Shown in pieces: positions 16,755 to 24,029 of a stretch of DNA of 53,374 bases. The stretch is from Lachnoclostridium sp. (GTDB lineage Bacteria > Bacillota > Clostridia > Lachnospirales > Lachnospiraceae), in NCBI GenBank assembly GCA_023664665.1, contig JAMPEY010000022.1, forward strand, positions 1-53,374, read 5' to 3'. Each line of letters opens with the position of its first letter. Position 1 is the first letter of the stretch. The notes under the pieces were generated by a model. It did not search any database and was not told the DNA's origin. It saw only the letters and a program-made list of their open reading frames with translations. A program made the position numbers and the translations under genes.

Positions 16755-16940
16755 ATGGCTAAATGTGATATTTGCGGAAAAGGCGTTCAGTTTGGTAATA
16801 ATGTAAGCCATTCTAATAGAAAGACGAAAACAATCTGGAAGGCTAATGTACAGAGAGTAAAGTGCAAAGTAAATGGCGGCAACAAAAAGCTGCATGTCTG
16901 CACCAGATGCATCCGCTCCGGCGCTGTAGAAAGAGCTTAA
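16755..16940 (+). CDS. rpmB: 50S ribosomal protein L28
   Basis: A 61-aa large-subunit ribosomal protein. It begins MAKCDICGKGVQFGNNVSHS and has the basic core RVKCKVNGGNKKLHVCTRC. Four cysteines in CxxC pairs (CDIC and CTRC) mark the zinc-binding form of L28. The ATG at 16755 follows a strong AAGGAGG with 7-nt spacing; an open extension of ten codons upstream includes the ribosome site and is discarded. Monocistronic, with its own promoter and terminator. Confidence 0.97.
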   Translation: MAKCDICGKGVQFGNNVSHSNRKTKTIWKANVQRVKCKVNGGNKKLHVCTRCIRSGAVERA

Positions 16941-16961
16941 GTTTTTGTGTTTTGACGCATT

Positions 16962-16997
16962 AAAATCTCCAACCGCATTTGTGGCTGGAGATTTTTT
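16962..16997. terminator. rpmB intrinsic terminator, probably bidirectional
   Basis: AAAATCTCCAACC (16962-16974) pairs with GGCTGGAGATTTT with one mismatch around an 8-nt loop and ends in TTTTTT on the plus strand. The convergent J-domain gene ends 15 bp further on, and A-runs on the left give T-runs on the minus strand too. Confidence 0.85.
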
Positions 16998-17011
16998 AAT
17001 GAAAATTTATT

Positions 17012-17560
17012 TTAATTTTCAATCTTCTTGCGCCGCTGGAATTCTTTGTTGATGAGCTGTGCAAGCTCCGCATCGCCAAAGAGGTTGTCCGGATGGAATA
17101 TCTTGACCAAATCCTTATACCGTTTTCTCAGCCCAATGGAATTATTGGCGCTCCGGAATAAAATCTCGCCGATATCATCGCTCTCAAGGCTTGACCTGTT
17201 TTCCGTCAGCAGTTTGCGCTCTCTGGCAAAAGCATCCTTATCCCGCTCCAGACTTTTCCTGTCCTCCTCCAGATGCCTGAAACCGTCTTTTAAGATTTCC
17301 ATCTTTTTGTCAAAAAAAAGAGTTTCCTCCCGAAGACGCTTCCGCTCTTGGATAATATGACGGTTTAACTCTTCCATCTCACCCTGAAAGCGGTCCTTTT
17401 CCACCAGAAATTTATCTTGGGACTCCGTCAGCTCCTGCCGCTGTTCTTCGATTTTCTTTTGCTCTTTTTGAATCCGCATATTTTCCTGAAAGAGAAAAAG
17501 CTTTGCATCCCTTAACTCTTCCACGCTTTCTGCCCTGATAATCTCTTCCCAATCAATCAT
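17012..17560 (-). CDS. Coiled-coil protein with C-terminal J-domain-like segment
   Basis: A 182-aa protein. Residues 15-125 form a long, highly charged coiled coil rich in Glu, Lys, Arg and Gln. The C-terminus (LRKRYKDLVKIFHPDNLFGD) resembles helices II-III of a DnaJ domain, with an HPD tripeptide at about 156-158. The HPD motif of J-domains stimulates Hsp70 ATPase, so it may hand clients to DnaK; this is an inference from a short match. The start is placed at ATG 17560 (MIDWEE); the 31 upstream open codons look non-coding. It is last in the minus-strand run headed by the 107-aa gene. Confidence 0.7.
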   Translation of the reverse strand: MIDWEEIIRAESVEELRDAKLFLFQENMRIQKEQKKIEEQRQELTESQDKFLVEKDRFQGEMEELNRHIIQERKRLREETLFFDKKMEILKDGFRHLEEDRKSLERDKDAFARERKLLTENRSSLESDDIGEILFRSANNSIGLRKRYKDLVKIFHPDNLFGDAELAQLINKEFQRRKKIEN

Positions 17561-17603
17561 ACGACCATCTTTTACCCCATTTCCGCACTGCCTGAAATCT
17601 TTC

Positions 17604-17747
17604 CTAACAGCCGTCACAGAAGCAGTTGTAACCCACAAACAGCAATAAGCCAATCACTATAAGACCCAGCAGCCGGTTGTGTATCATAACCATGAGCAGC
17701 ATACCGATTGCGATCAAAAAGAGCATCATGCCAATTATCTTCCTCAT
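17604..17747 (-). CDS. Small 47-aa membrane protein with Cys-rich end
   Basis: An ORF of 48 codons begins MRKIIGMMLFLIAIGMLLMV, has a second hydrophobic stretch (LLGLIVIGLLLFVGY) and ends NCFCDGC. It is predicted to be a two-helix membrane hairpin. An in-frame ATG six codons upstream (17765) is an alternative start. The ribosome site is weak (TTGGATG). It lies in the otherwise empty gap between ytfJ and the J-domain gene, in the same direction. The hydrophobic pattern supports a real gene; the function is unknown. Confidence 0.6.
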   Translation of the reverse strand: MRKIIGMMLFLIAIGMLLMVMIHNRLLGLIVIGLLLFVGYNCFCDGC

Positions 17748-17811
17748 GATACATCCAAAGATCATACTTATTATACTATATGCAGGAAATCAAATGCGTT
17801 CCTCATTCCGT

Positions 17812-18225
17812 TCACGCTTCCCCATCGGGAAATGCGATATCCACAACTTCCGCATCGGTTATTTCCTTTTCATTGTCCTTTTCACCGGGCTTAATCTTAT
17901 CCACCAGATCGGGAATCATATCCAGAATCTTGGTAACGGTATCCTGATTCTTGATATTAACCAACTTCGTGGAACCGTCCTTGATAACAAGCACTGCGCT
18001 GGGAGTCATTTTCCCGCCCAATCCGCCTGCTCCGGACGCCGAATTCTTCTGACTGTTGCTGCCTGCTCCGGCGGCAACGCCAAAGGTCACATCCACCAGC
18101 GGCAGAATAATGATATCGCCCACCGTGGTAGCCTCCCCAACTACTGTCTTCGTGGATAGTACGGAATCCATGCCCCGAAGCAAAGATTCAACCACTCCCT
18201 GAAACTGATTTTCCTTATCTGCCAT
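17812..18225 (-). CDS. ytfJ: Sporulation protein YtfJ (GerW family)
   Basis: A 137-aa YtfJ/GerW protein. It has the typical N-terminus (VVESLLRGMDSVLSTKTVVGE), the conserved IIILPLVDVTFGVAAGAG, a Gly/Ser-rich loop (ASGAGGLGGKMTPSAVLVI) and the helical end KILDMIPDLVDKI. The family is found in spore formers and is needed for normal spore germination in B. subtilis. The start at 18225 follows GGAGAG; ATG 18237 is possible. Pairing directly behind a DUF2953 gene is common in Clostridia and bacilli, and supports both calls. Confidence 0.9.
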   Translation of the reverse strand: MADKENQFQGVVESLLRGMDSVLSTKTVVGEATTVGDIIILPLVDVTFGVAAGAGSNSQKNSASGAGGLGGKMTPSAVLVIKDGSTKLVNIKNQDTVTKILDMIPDLVDKIKPGEKDNEKEITDAEVVDIAFPDGEA

Positions 18226-18289
18226 AATACTCTCCATTCTGCACCTGATGTGCCTGTTTTTAATTCCTGCGGACAATAAAATTTTTCAT

Positions 18290-19198
18290 TTATGCAGCTT
18301 TTGCTGCCGACATTTTTGCTTTATGCCGCTTTAACCGGTTCCGTAACAGCCGAAAACGCTTGTCCAACAATAGCAGGAGGGCGTTCCAAAGTACCTGAAA
18401 CACAGTGATATGTCCCGAGGTATCCAGCTCTCCTTCAAAAACCGCCTGTGTAAAATCAGGCGTCAAATCCACGGAATAACTCCCAAGATGTGGGCAAACC
18501 ATGGCATAAACGCCATACAGATATCCCGTGACATCAGGAGAATCCGCTCCATACAAAAGCCGGCATTTCCACTTGCGGGGTCTGATATTCTTCAATACCT
18601 TTCCTATACGCATAAGGGCGTACCCGAGTAACTGTCGGGTCTCTTCCCTCTCCCACAATCGTTTATAATAAGATATATTTTCCCGAATCTCTTTTATTTT
18701 ATCACATAATATTTGGATTGTGTACTTTAACTTCTTAAATTTTCCAAAATGTTCTCCTTCTTTTTCCGCGTCCTGCCCAACCGGCTGTTCTTCCTCGCCT
18801 GTCCGGGGCTTCCTGTCCGTCGCGACATTCCCGGCTTCCGAAAGCTTCCCACTCTTCTGCTCCCGGTCTTGGGGATTTTCCCCAGAGACTCCCCGAACCG
18901 CCGCGGACTCGGATTCTTCCTGTTTTGAAGACGCCGCTTTTTGCGAATCATACACCGTAAAAAACAGCGCTTTTGCCCTGACACAGCCCGGTTCGGGATA
19001 ATCATAGAAAACCCTTATCAGCCGAAACAGCCAGCTCATCCGTACCTTAATCTCCGTCTCTTCCTTGTCCTTATGTCCCGTCACGCGGTAAGATACCGGC
19101 ACAAAGAGGACAAGCAGGCAGATAAGCAGCAAAATACCTATAAGACTTAACAGAACAATACCGATTATGGACAAAATTTTCAGTATCACCGCTAACAT
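18290..19198 (-). CDS. DUF2953 domain membrane protein
   Basis: A 302-aa protein with an N-terminal membrane segment (about 5-40, Leu/Ile-rich) and a C-terminal DUF2953 domain (CRLLYGADSPDVTGYLYG, then VDLTPDFTQAVFEGELDTSGHI). Between them lies a low-complexity, Glu/Ser/Gly-rich insertion of about 60 residues (about 85-150) that looks disordered. The start is ATG 19198, chosen for AAGGAG; it overlaps the 107-aa gene by 7 bp, suggesting coupled translation. The family is linked to sporulation by its steady company with ytfJ; no activity is known. Confidence 0.8.
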   Translation of the reverse strand: MLAVILKILSIIGIVLLSLIGILLLICLLVLFVPVSYRVTGHKDKEETEIKVRMSWLFRLIRVFYDYPEPGCVRAKALFFTVYDSQKAASSKQEESESAAVRGVSGENPQDREQKSGKLSEAGNVATDRKPRTGEEEQPVGQDAEKEGEHFGKFKKLKYTIQILCDKIKEIRENISYYKRLWEREETRQLLGYALMRIGKVLKNIRPRKWKCRLLYGADSPDVTGYLYGVYAMVCPHLGSYSVDLTPDFTQAVFEGELDTSGHITVFQVLWNALLLLLDKRFRLLRNRLKRHKAKMSAAKAA

Positions 19199-19515
19199 GA
19201 CAAATACTCCTTCAGGGAACAATCTCCCCTTGCCGTCAGGCATTCCCGTACAATCCGTTCCACCAATCCGGCCGCCTCATCCCAGTCGGAGGCTATTCCC
19301 ACCACATGAAAAACAAACCCTTCATAATGTGGCAGCGCCAATTGTCTTGCATCAAAAAATTCCAACTGTTCTTCAGGGTTACGGGCGAAAGTCAACAGAT
19401 AGACGCCGGCGCGCAAAGGCTTGGTCTCCAGCTTTTTCTTTATCTTGTCCAATTTTTTCTCCGAAATGCTCTCCCCAAGGTATAATTCGGGTGCATAGGT
19501 AAACTTTCTCACCAT
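19192..19515 (-). CDS. 107-aa uncharacterised protein
   Basis: A small soluble alpha/beta protein I do not recognise by name. It starts MVRKFTYAPELYLGESISEK, has a basic segment (KLDKIKKKLETKPLRAG), a beta-like core (GVYLLTFARN, GFVFHVVGIAS) and a helical end. It is first in the run leading to the DUF2953 and ytfJ genes and overlaps the former by 7 bp. A TGCTATAAT extended -10 lies about 64 bp upstream. Related proteins seem restricted to Lachnospiraceae-like genomes, judged from memory only. Confidence 0.7.
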   Translation of the reverse strand: MVRKFTYAPELYLGESISEKKLDKIKKKLETKPLRAGVYLLTFARNPEEQLEFFDARQLALPHYEGFVFHVVGIASDWDEAAGLVERIVRECLTARGDCSLKEYLSC

Positions 19516-19578
19516 AAAATCATTCCCTACCTCCGGTTACGGGCAGAACTCCCGCCCTTAAATACCATCCACTAAACC

Positions 19579-19607
19579 ATTATAGCATAACTTATTTTAA
19601 AGTAAAA
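19579..19607 (-). promoter_or_regulatory. Promoter of the 107-aa/DUF2953/ytfJ run
   Basis: On the minus strand TTTTAC (19602-19607) and TATAAT (19579-19584) are spaced by 17 bp, with an extended TGC before the -10. Two ACTTATTTTAAA direct repeats (19590-19601 and 19607-19618) overlap this promoter with a 17-bp period and could be an operator shared with the divergent HD-GYP promoter. Confidence 0.6.
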
Positions 19608-19644
19608 CTTATTTTAAAATAAAAACAAATTATTAAAAAATCTG

Positions 19645-19672
19645 TTGACATATTTTTAGAATATTTTATACT
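19645..19672 (+). promoter_or_regulatory. Promoter of the HD-GYP-like gene
   Basis: A consensus TTGACA (19645-19650) is followed after 16 bp by TATACT (19667-19672), about 32 bp before the TTG start. Confidence 0.7.
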
Positions 19673-19703
19673 TTAATATAGAGAGAGTAGGAGGTATACT
19701 TTT

Positions 19704-20759
19704 TTGAAAACTATCACAAAGGTCGAATTAGCTCCGGGCATGGTGCTCGGCAAGAACATAGTATGTCAGGATAATATTCTGTATGCCGCAGACACCACGG
19801 TGGATGAAAAAATGATCGAGCGGCTGAAAAACTATTCCATTGAGAGCATTACCGTCAAGGAAGATGTAGACTTTGCCACTACTCACAATGAAAGAGTCCG
19901 GCGCAGTCAGAGTTTCAAGGCATTTGAAGAGCGCTATACCAATTGCCTAAACGAATACAAAGGCGTTATGCTTAGTTTTCTGGGCACCAATCAGGCTATT
20001 TTTGATAATGTCTTATTGAAAATTTATAATGATGCTTATGAAAAGATTTCTACCGGCTCCGAACTTTTGGATTTCCTTTACAATCTGGAACCCAACGAAG
20101 ATGAACTCACCTATACGCAATGCTTTAACTCCGCCCTCTTGGCAGGCGCCTTTGCGGATTGGCTGTCCATGAGTGAGGAAGATAAAAATATTTTAATCCT
20201 TTGCGGTTTTTACTATGATATCGGCAAGTGGAAAATTCCTTTCGAGATTCTCTGGAGCCCCAGAAAGCTCACGGACGACGAATACAAAATCGTGCAGAGC
20301 CATCCCATCACCGGATATGCTCTGGTATGCAATAACCCTAATTTAAACGAACATGTGAAAAATGCCATTATCATGCATCACGAGAGGCTGGACGGCAGCG
20401 GTTACCCCTACCATATCACAGGTTCCAAAATCGATGTTTTCGCACGCTACATAGCCATTATCGACGCCTATGTTGCCATGGCGTCCCCCAGGAATTACAG
20501 ACCGGCATTCTCGCCTTTGCAGATTCTTGCGGATTTTGAAAAGAACATGGACAAGTATGATGTGGAACTTCTGATGCCTCTGATGGAGCGTATTGCGGAT
20601 GTACAGATAGGCACCACGGTACAGTTAAATGACGATTCGGTGTGGGAAGTATTGATTATCAACCGTTCCAAACTCTCCCGCCCCATCTTAAAAAATGACA
20701 AAAACGAGTTTCTTGATTTATCGCAGAAATCAAAGCTTCAAATTGTCAGAAATGTCTGA
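19704..20759 (+). CDS. HD-GYP-fold protein with replaced metal-site residues
   Basis: A 351-aa protein with the layout of HD-GYP cyclic-di-GMP phosphodiesterases: an N-terminal DUF3391-like part (about 1-60), then the HD-GYP domain (about 125-320). The HHExxDGxGYP motif is intact (225-235) and His200 is kept. The first metal histidine is Gln139 (YTQCFN for YTHxxN), the HD pair is Tyr171-Asp172 (YDIGK), and the Asp of the ADxxDA motif is Val257. Hydrolysis is therefore doubtful; it may bind c-di-GMP or act as a scaffold. It starts at TTG, set by AGGAGG nine bases upstream. Own promoter. Confidence 0.85.
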   Translation: MKTITKVELAPGMVLGKNIVCQDNILYAADTTVDEKMIERLKNYSIESITVKEDVDFATTHNERVRRSQSFKAFEERYTNCLNEYKGVMLSFLGTNQAIFDNVLLKIYNDAYEKISTGSELLDFLYNLEPNEDELTYTQCFNSALLAGAFADWLSMSEEDKNILILCGFYYDIGKWKIPFEILWSPRKLTDDEYKIVQSHPITGYALVCNNPNLNEHVKNAIIMHHERLDGSGYPYHITGSKIDVFARYIAIIDAYVAMASPRNYRPAFSPLQILADFEKNMDKYDVELLMPLMERIADVQIGTTVQLNDDSVWEVLIINRSKLSRPILKNDKNEFLDLSQKSKLQIVRNV

Positions 20760-20767
20760 TAAAATGC

Positions 20768-20808
20768 GGGGCGGTCGGAATACTTTTAAAAGTATTTCCG
20801 GCTGCCCC
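20768..20808. terminator. Convergent hairpin overlapping the NUDIX stop
   Basis: GGGGCGGTCGGAATACTTTT (20768-20787) pairs with AAAAGTATTTCCGGCTGCCCC (20788-20808) with small bulges. It begins 9 bp after the HD-GYP stop. Its right half encodes the last residues and stop of the NUDIX gene (stop at 20786-20788), so the two genes share one terminator-like structure. Confidence 0.65.
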
Positions 20809-21238
20809 ATAAATTTGACTTTTTCAAATCCATATATTCGCCGTACGCCTGTTCCAAAATCTGCTTTTCATTGGAAAACCGCAGCAAATGATATGCTTCA
20901 TGATACTTATAAAATCCGGAATCCACAAAAAATTCTTCTTTTTGCGGCTTACTGTAATAACTGTCCGCCATCATAAGATACCAGTGCACTTCTTTTGACA
21001 CCATATCTTCCGGAGCCATAAATGTATACTCGCTTTTCCCGATATATTTTATGATGGTAGCCTTTGCGCCGGACTCCTCCATGACCTCCCTAAGAGCGGT
21101 GTCCTTAAAGTCCTCTCCCTCTTCCACGGTTCCCTTAGGCAGAACCCATCCCTCATACTTATTCTTATAATTTTTGTATAGCAGCAAAATCTTTCCCCGA
21201 AAAATCACCACTCCGCCACAGCTTGTTGCCTCAATCAT
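20786..21238 (-). CDS. NUDIX hydrolase
   Basis: A 150-aa NUDIX-fold enzyme. The Nudix box spans Gly36 to Ala58 (GTVEEGEDF...REVMEESGA) with the catalytic RE..EE residues intact. Such enzymes cleave a nucleoside diphosphate linked to another group; the preceding LLLYKNYKNKYEGWVLPKG pattern is common in MutT/DIPP-like members. The substrate is undetermined. It overlaps the PBP gene by 4 bp (ATGA), so it is the last gene of the U32-ftsW-pbp-NUDIX unit. Its stop lies within a terminator hairpin. Confidence 0.9.
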   Translation of the reverse strand: MIEATSCGGVVIFRGKILLLYKNYKNKYEGWVLPKGTVEEGEDFKDTALREVMEESGAKATIIKYIGKSEYTFMAPEDMVSKEVHWYLMMADSYYSKPQKEEFFVDSGFYKYHEAYHLLRFSNEKQILEQAYGEYMDLKKSNLWGSRKYF

Positions 21239-22698
21239 TGTGATTCCTCCCGACCGGTGCCTTTTTCCGCAAAATATGCGTCAAATAGCCTCTTTGCTAT
21301 AGGAAGCGCAAAATCGCTTCCGGAACCTCCTCCTTCCACAATCACCGTAACGCATACTTCCGGTTCCTCTGCAGGAGCAAAACCGGTAAACCACGCATGG
21401 CTTTCCCCTTTGATATTATTATACTCAGCCGAGCCCGTTTTACCCGCCGCAGTGTAATCAAGCCCCTTTAATCTGTGGGCATTGCCCTCTTCCACTACCG
21501 CCGTCATAAGCTCTTTTAACAAGGCTGCCTCATCTTCACTCATCAGGCTGCCGTAACTTGCCGGTTTAAAGGCTTTCACCACACTGCCCTTATCATTTTC
21601 TATACGGTCAATCACATAGGGCTTCATCAACACGCCGTTATTGGCAATGGCGCTTGCAATCATATGCATATGAATAGGGGTAATCTGTGTTTTACCCTGT
21701 CCGATAGAGGTCTGCATCATTTCATCGGCAGAAAGCTCATCCGACACATGTAAGGAGCTCTTGGAATAGCTTAAGGTGAGGGGAAGTTCCCCGTTAAACA
21801 ATAATCCATCCAATGTCTTCTGGAATTTCTCCCTGTCAAGCCCCATACCGATGTTGGCAAAAGAGGAATTACAGGAATTGGCAAAGGAACCTCTCAAATT
21901 TACCCGCCCATGGCTGATATTGTGATAACAGTGGATGGTGTTATCATCCTTGTGGTAGGAGCCGTTACAGTTAAAGGAATAATTCTGATAGCTATCCTTA
22001 TTTTCCCTATAATATTCAAGCGCCGTAACAATCTTGAAAGTAGAACCCGGAGGATACAGCCCCTGTGTGGTGCGGTTTAACAAAACGGAACTGGTATCGC
22101 TCTCAATCAATTCATCCCATATTTCGTCAATCTCATTGGGGTCAAAATCCGGATGGGACACCATGGCAAGAATCTTGCCGGTGGACACCTCCGAAACAAT
22201 CACAGCCCCCTTAAAGACATTCAGCTGCTCTGATGCAATCTGTTGAATCCTCACATCCAGAGTCGTATATACATTGTCTCCCGGATTCTTTTTGCCCGCC
22301 ATGTCATTTGCCACTTTATTTGACAGGGATGTGTGGGTATTGATGAGATAATAATTTGCCATGGCTTCCACACCCATCCTGCCCTGAGTCGAATATCCCA
22401 CCACATGGGAAAACAAATTTTCATAGGGATATACTCTCTTCTCGTTTTCTTCTTCATCCAAAACCGTCTCCGCCAGAACCTCTCCGTCCCGGGAATAAAT
22501 GCTTCCCCGGTAATTTCTGGAAAGCAGGATTGCCTGTCTGGAATTATAGCTGTTATTTACCATGTCCTGCTCTTTTGTAGCCACAAAATGTCCGAGATAA
22601 ACTATCATTCCCAAGAAAATTGCCGCAAAAAAACAGGCGGAGATAACGATTTCATTATAATTTTTAGGATATCTTTTATGATTCGGTTTCCCGGTCAT
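21235..22698 (-). CDS. Class B penicillin-binding protein (transpeptidase)
   Basis: A 487-aa peptidoglycan D,D-transpeptidase of the short PbpA type. An N-terminal membrane anchor (about 15-40) and a small dimerisation region precede the catalytic domain. Active-site motifs are SxxK (Ser219-Lys222, GSTFK), SxN (Ser275-Cys276-Asn277) and KTG (420-422, KTGSAEYN). It has no PASTA domains. It cross-links new cell wall outside the membrane. It overlaps the FtsW/RodA gene and the NUDIX gene by 4 bp each. The SEDS/bPBP pair next to each other is the classical glycan polymerase plus cross-linker unit. Confidence 0.92.
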   Translation of the reverse strand: MTGKPNHKRYPKNYNEIVISACFFAAIFLGMIVYLGHFVATKEQDMVNNSYNSRQAILLSRNYRGSIYSRDGEVLAETVLDEEENEKRVYPYENLFSHVVGYSTQGRMGVEAMANYYLINTHTSLSNKVANDMAGKKNPGDNVYTTLDVRIQQIASEQLNVFKGAVIVSEVSTGKILAMVSHPDFDPNEIDEIWDELIESDTSSVLLNRTTQGLYPPGSTFKIVTALEYYRENKDSYQNYSFNCNGSYHKDDNTIHCYHNISHGRVNLRGSFANSCNSSFANIGMGLDREKFQKTLDGLLFNGELPLTLSYSKSSLHVSDELSADEMMQTSIGQGKTQITPIHMHMIASAIANNGVLMKPYVIDRIENDKGSVVKAFKPASYGSLMSEDEAALLKELMTAVVEEGNAHRLKGLDYTAAGKTGSAEYNNIKGESHAWFTGFAPAEEPEVCVTVIVEGGGSGSDFALPIAKRLFDAYFAEKGTGREESQ

Positions 22699-24014
22699 TT
22701 CTTTTTATTTCCTTCCATTTTCTGTAATCTGATATAAATGCCCTGAATAATAAAAAACATGATCATGGTAGTCATAACGGAGCTTCCGCCATAACTGATG
22801 AAGGGCAGCGTCACCCCGGTCATGGGAATAAACTTAATGCCTCCGCCGATGGTTAAAAATATCTGGAAGATGTACATGATACCGATTCCATAAACTATGA
22901 TTTGATAAAACCTGTCACCAATACATCCTGCCACCTTCATTATCGCCAAAAAAATGTTTACACAGATCAAAATCAGGCAGATGCCGAATATTACTCCAAA
23001 TTCCTCACAGATGGAGGAAAAGATAAAGTCGGCATCCACAAGGGGGATTGCCTTGGGATTACCCTTTAAAAGCCCCATTCCGAACCAGCTGCCGCTTCCT
23101 ATGGCAAAAAGGGACTGGGTAATCTGAAAGCCCTGAGCATCAATATAGCTCCACGGGTCCCTCCATGCCAGCACTCTGGTCTTTACATGGTCAAACAGCA
23201 GATAGGCGGCATAAGCGGCGGCTCCGCCTCCCAAAACTCCCGATAACAGATAGAGATAATTTCTGCTGGCAATAAATACTATCATCACAAACGCCACAAA
23301 GAAAATCAGTGCGCTCCCCAAATCCTTGGATGCCGCCAGAACAATTACATGAACGCCCGCAACAACGGCTGTCAGAAGGATTCTGAGAAAAGAAGTGTCC
23401 TCCCACAAGGCGCCCGCCAAAAAGAACAAAAACAGTATTTTCACAAATTCCGAAGGCTGAAAGGTAATGCCTGCCACGGAAAAGGAAAGCTTGGAGCCTA
23501 GACTGGTCTCTCCCAGAATCAGCACCACGCTCAAAAGCGTAATTCCCAACAATGCATAGAGCCATGTAAATTTCTTGAAGAAACGAATCCTGCCTAACAG
23601 ATAGGGAATAAACAGAGACAGCACAAAAGATATTAACGCTATGGCATACTGCTTGATTGCCTTTTGAAAAGAAAGCCTCGCCACCATACACAGACCGATT
23701 CCCAGAAGCATACACATATTGTTTAAAAGCAATCTGTTGGCTTCTTCATATATCATAGGCACCAGCATAATGACAGCAAACAAAAATATCTGGATAAACG
23801 CAAAAAAGAACAGATACTGAATATCCTGACTGATTAGCAAAAGATCTACAAATCCCAGACCCTGAATAAAAAACATCAAAGTATTCTGTAATCTGTAAAC
23901 CCATGTATTCTTTTTGTCCCCGCCACAAAAAAGCGCATAAAAACAAGCAGCCGTGTAAATAACCATGGCTATTGCAATGAAGTATCTCGATAATTCAATG
24001 ACATATTCCTGCAT
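22695..24014 (-). CDS. FtsW/RodA/SpoVE family SEDS glycosyltransferase
   Basis: A 439-aa polytopic protein with about ten to twelve membrane helices. It has the SEDS pattern: PSEFVKILFLFFLAGAL, KDLGSALIFF, WRDPWSYIDAQGFQITQSLFAIGSG and the C-terminal GVTLPFISYGGSS. SEDS proteins polymerise glycan strands from lipid II with a partner class B PBP, here the overlapping downstream gene. The N-terminal 130 residues add extra helices compared with B. subtilis RodA. Whether it serves division, elongation or sporulation is not clear. The start follows AGGAG. It lies 15 bp behind the U32 gene. Confidence 0.92.
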   Translation of the reverse strand: MQEYVIELSRYFIAIAMVIYTAACFYALFCGGDKKNTWVYRLQNTLMFFIQGLGFVDLLLISQDIQYLFFFAFIQIFLFAVIMLVPMIYEEANRLLLNNMCMLLGIGLCMVARLSFQKAIKQYAIALISFVLSLFIPYLLGRIRFFKKFTWLYALLGITLLSVVLILGETSLGSKLSFSVAGITFQPSEFVKILFLFFLAGALWEDTSFLRILLTAVVAGVHVIVLAASKDLGSALIFFVAFVMIVFIASRNYLYLLSGVLGGGAAAYAAYLLFDHVKTRVLAWRDPWSYIDAQGFQITQSLFAIGSGSWFGMGLLKGNPKAIPLVDADFIFSSICEEFGVIFGICLILICVNIFLAIMKVAGCIGDRFYQIIVYGIGIMYIFQIFLTIGGGIKFIPMTGVTLPFISYGGSSVMTTMIMFFIIQGIYIRLQKMEGNKKK

Positions 24015-24029
24015 CCTGTTCTCCTCACA

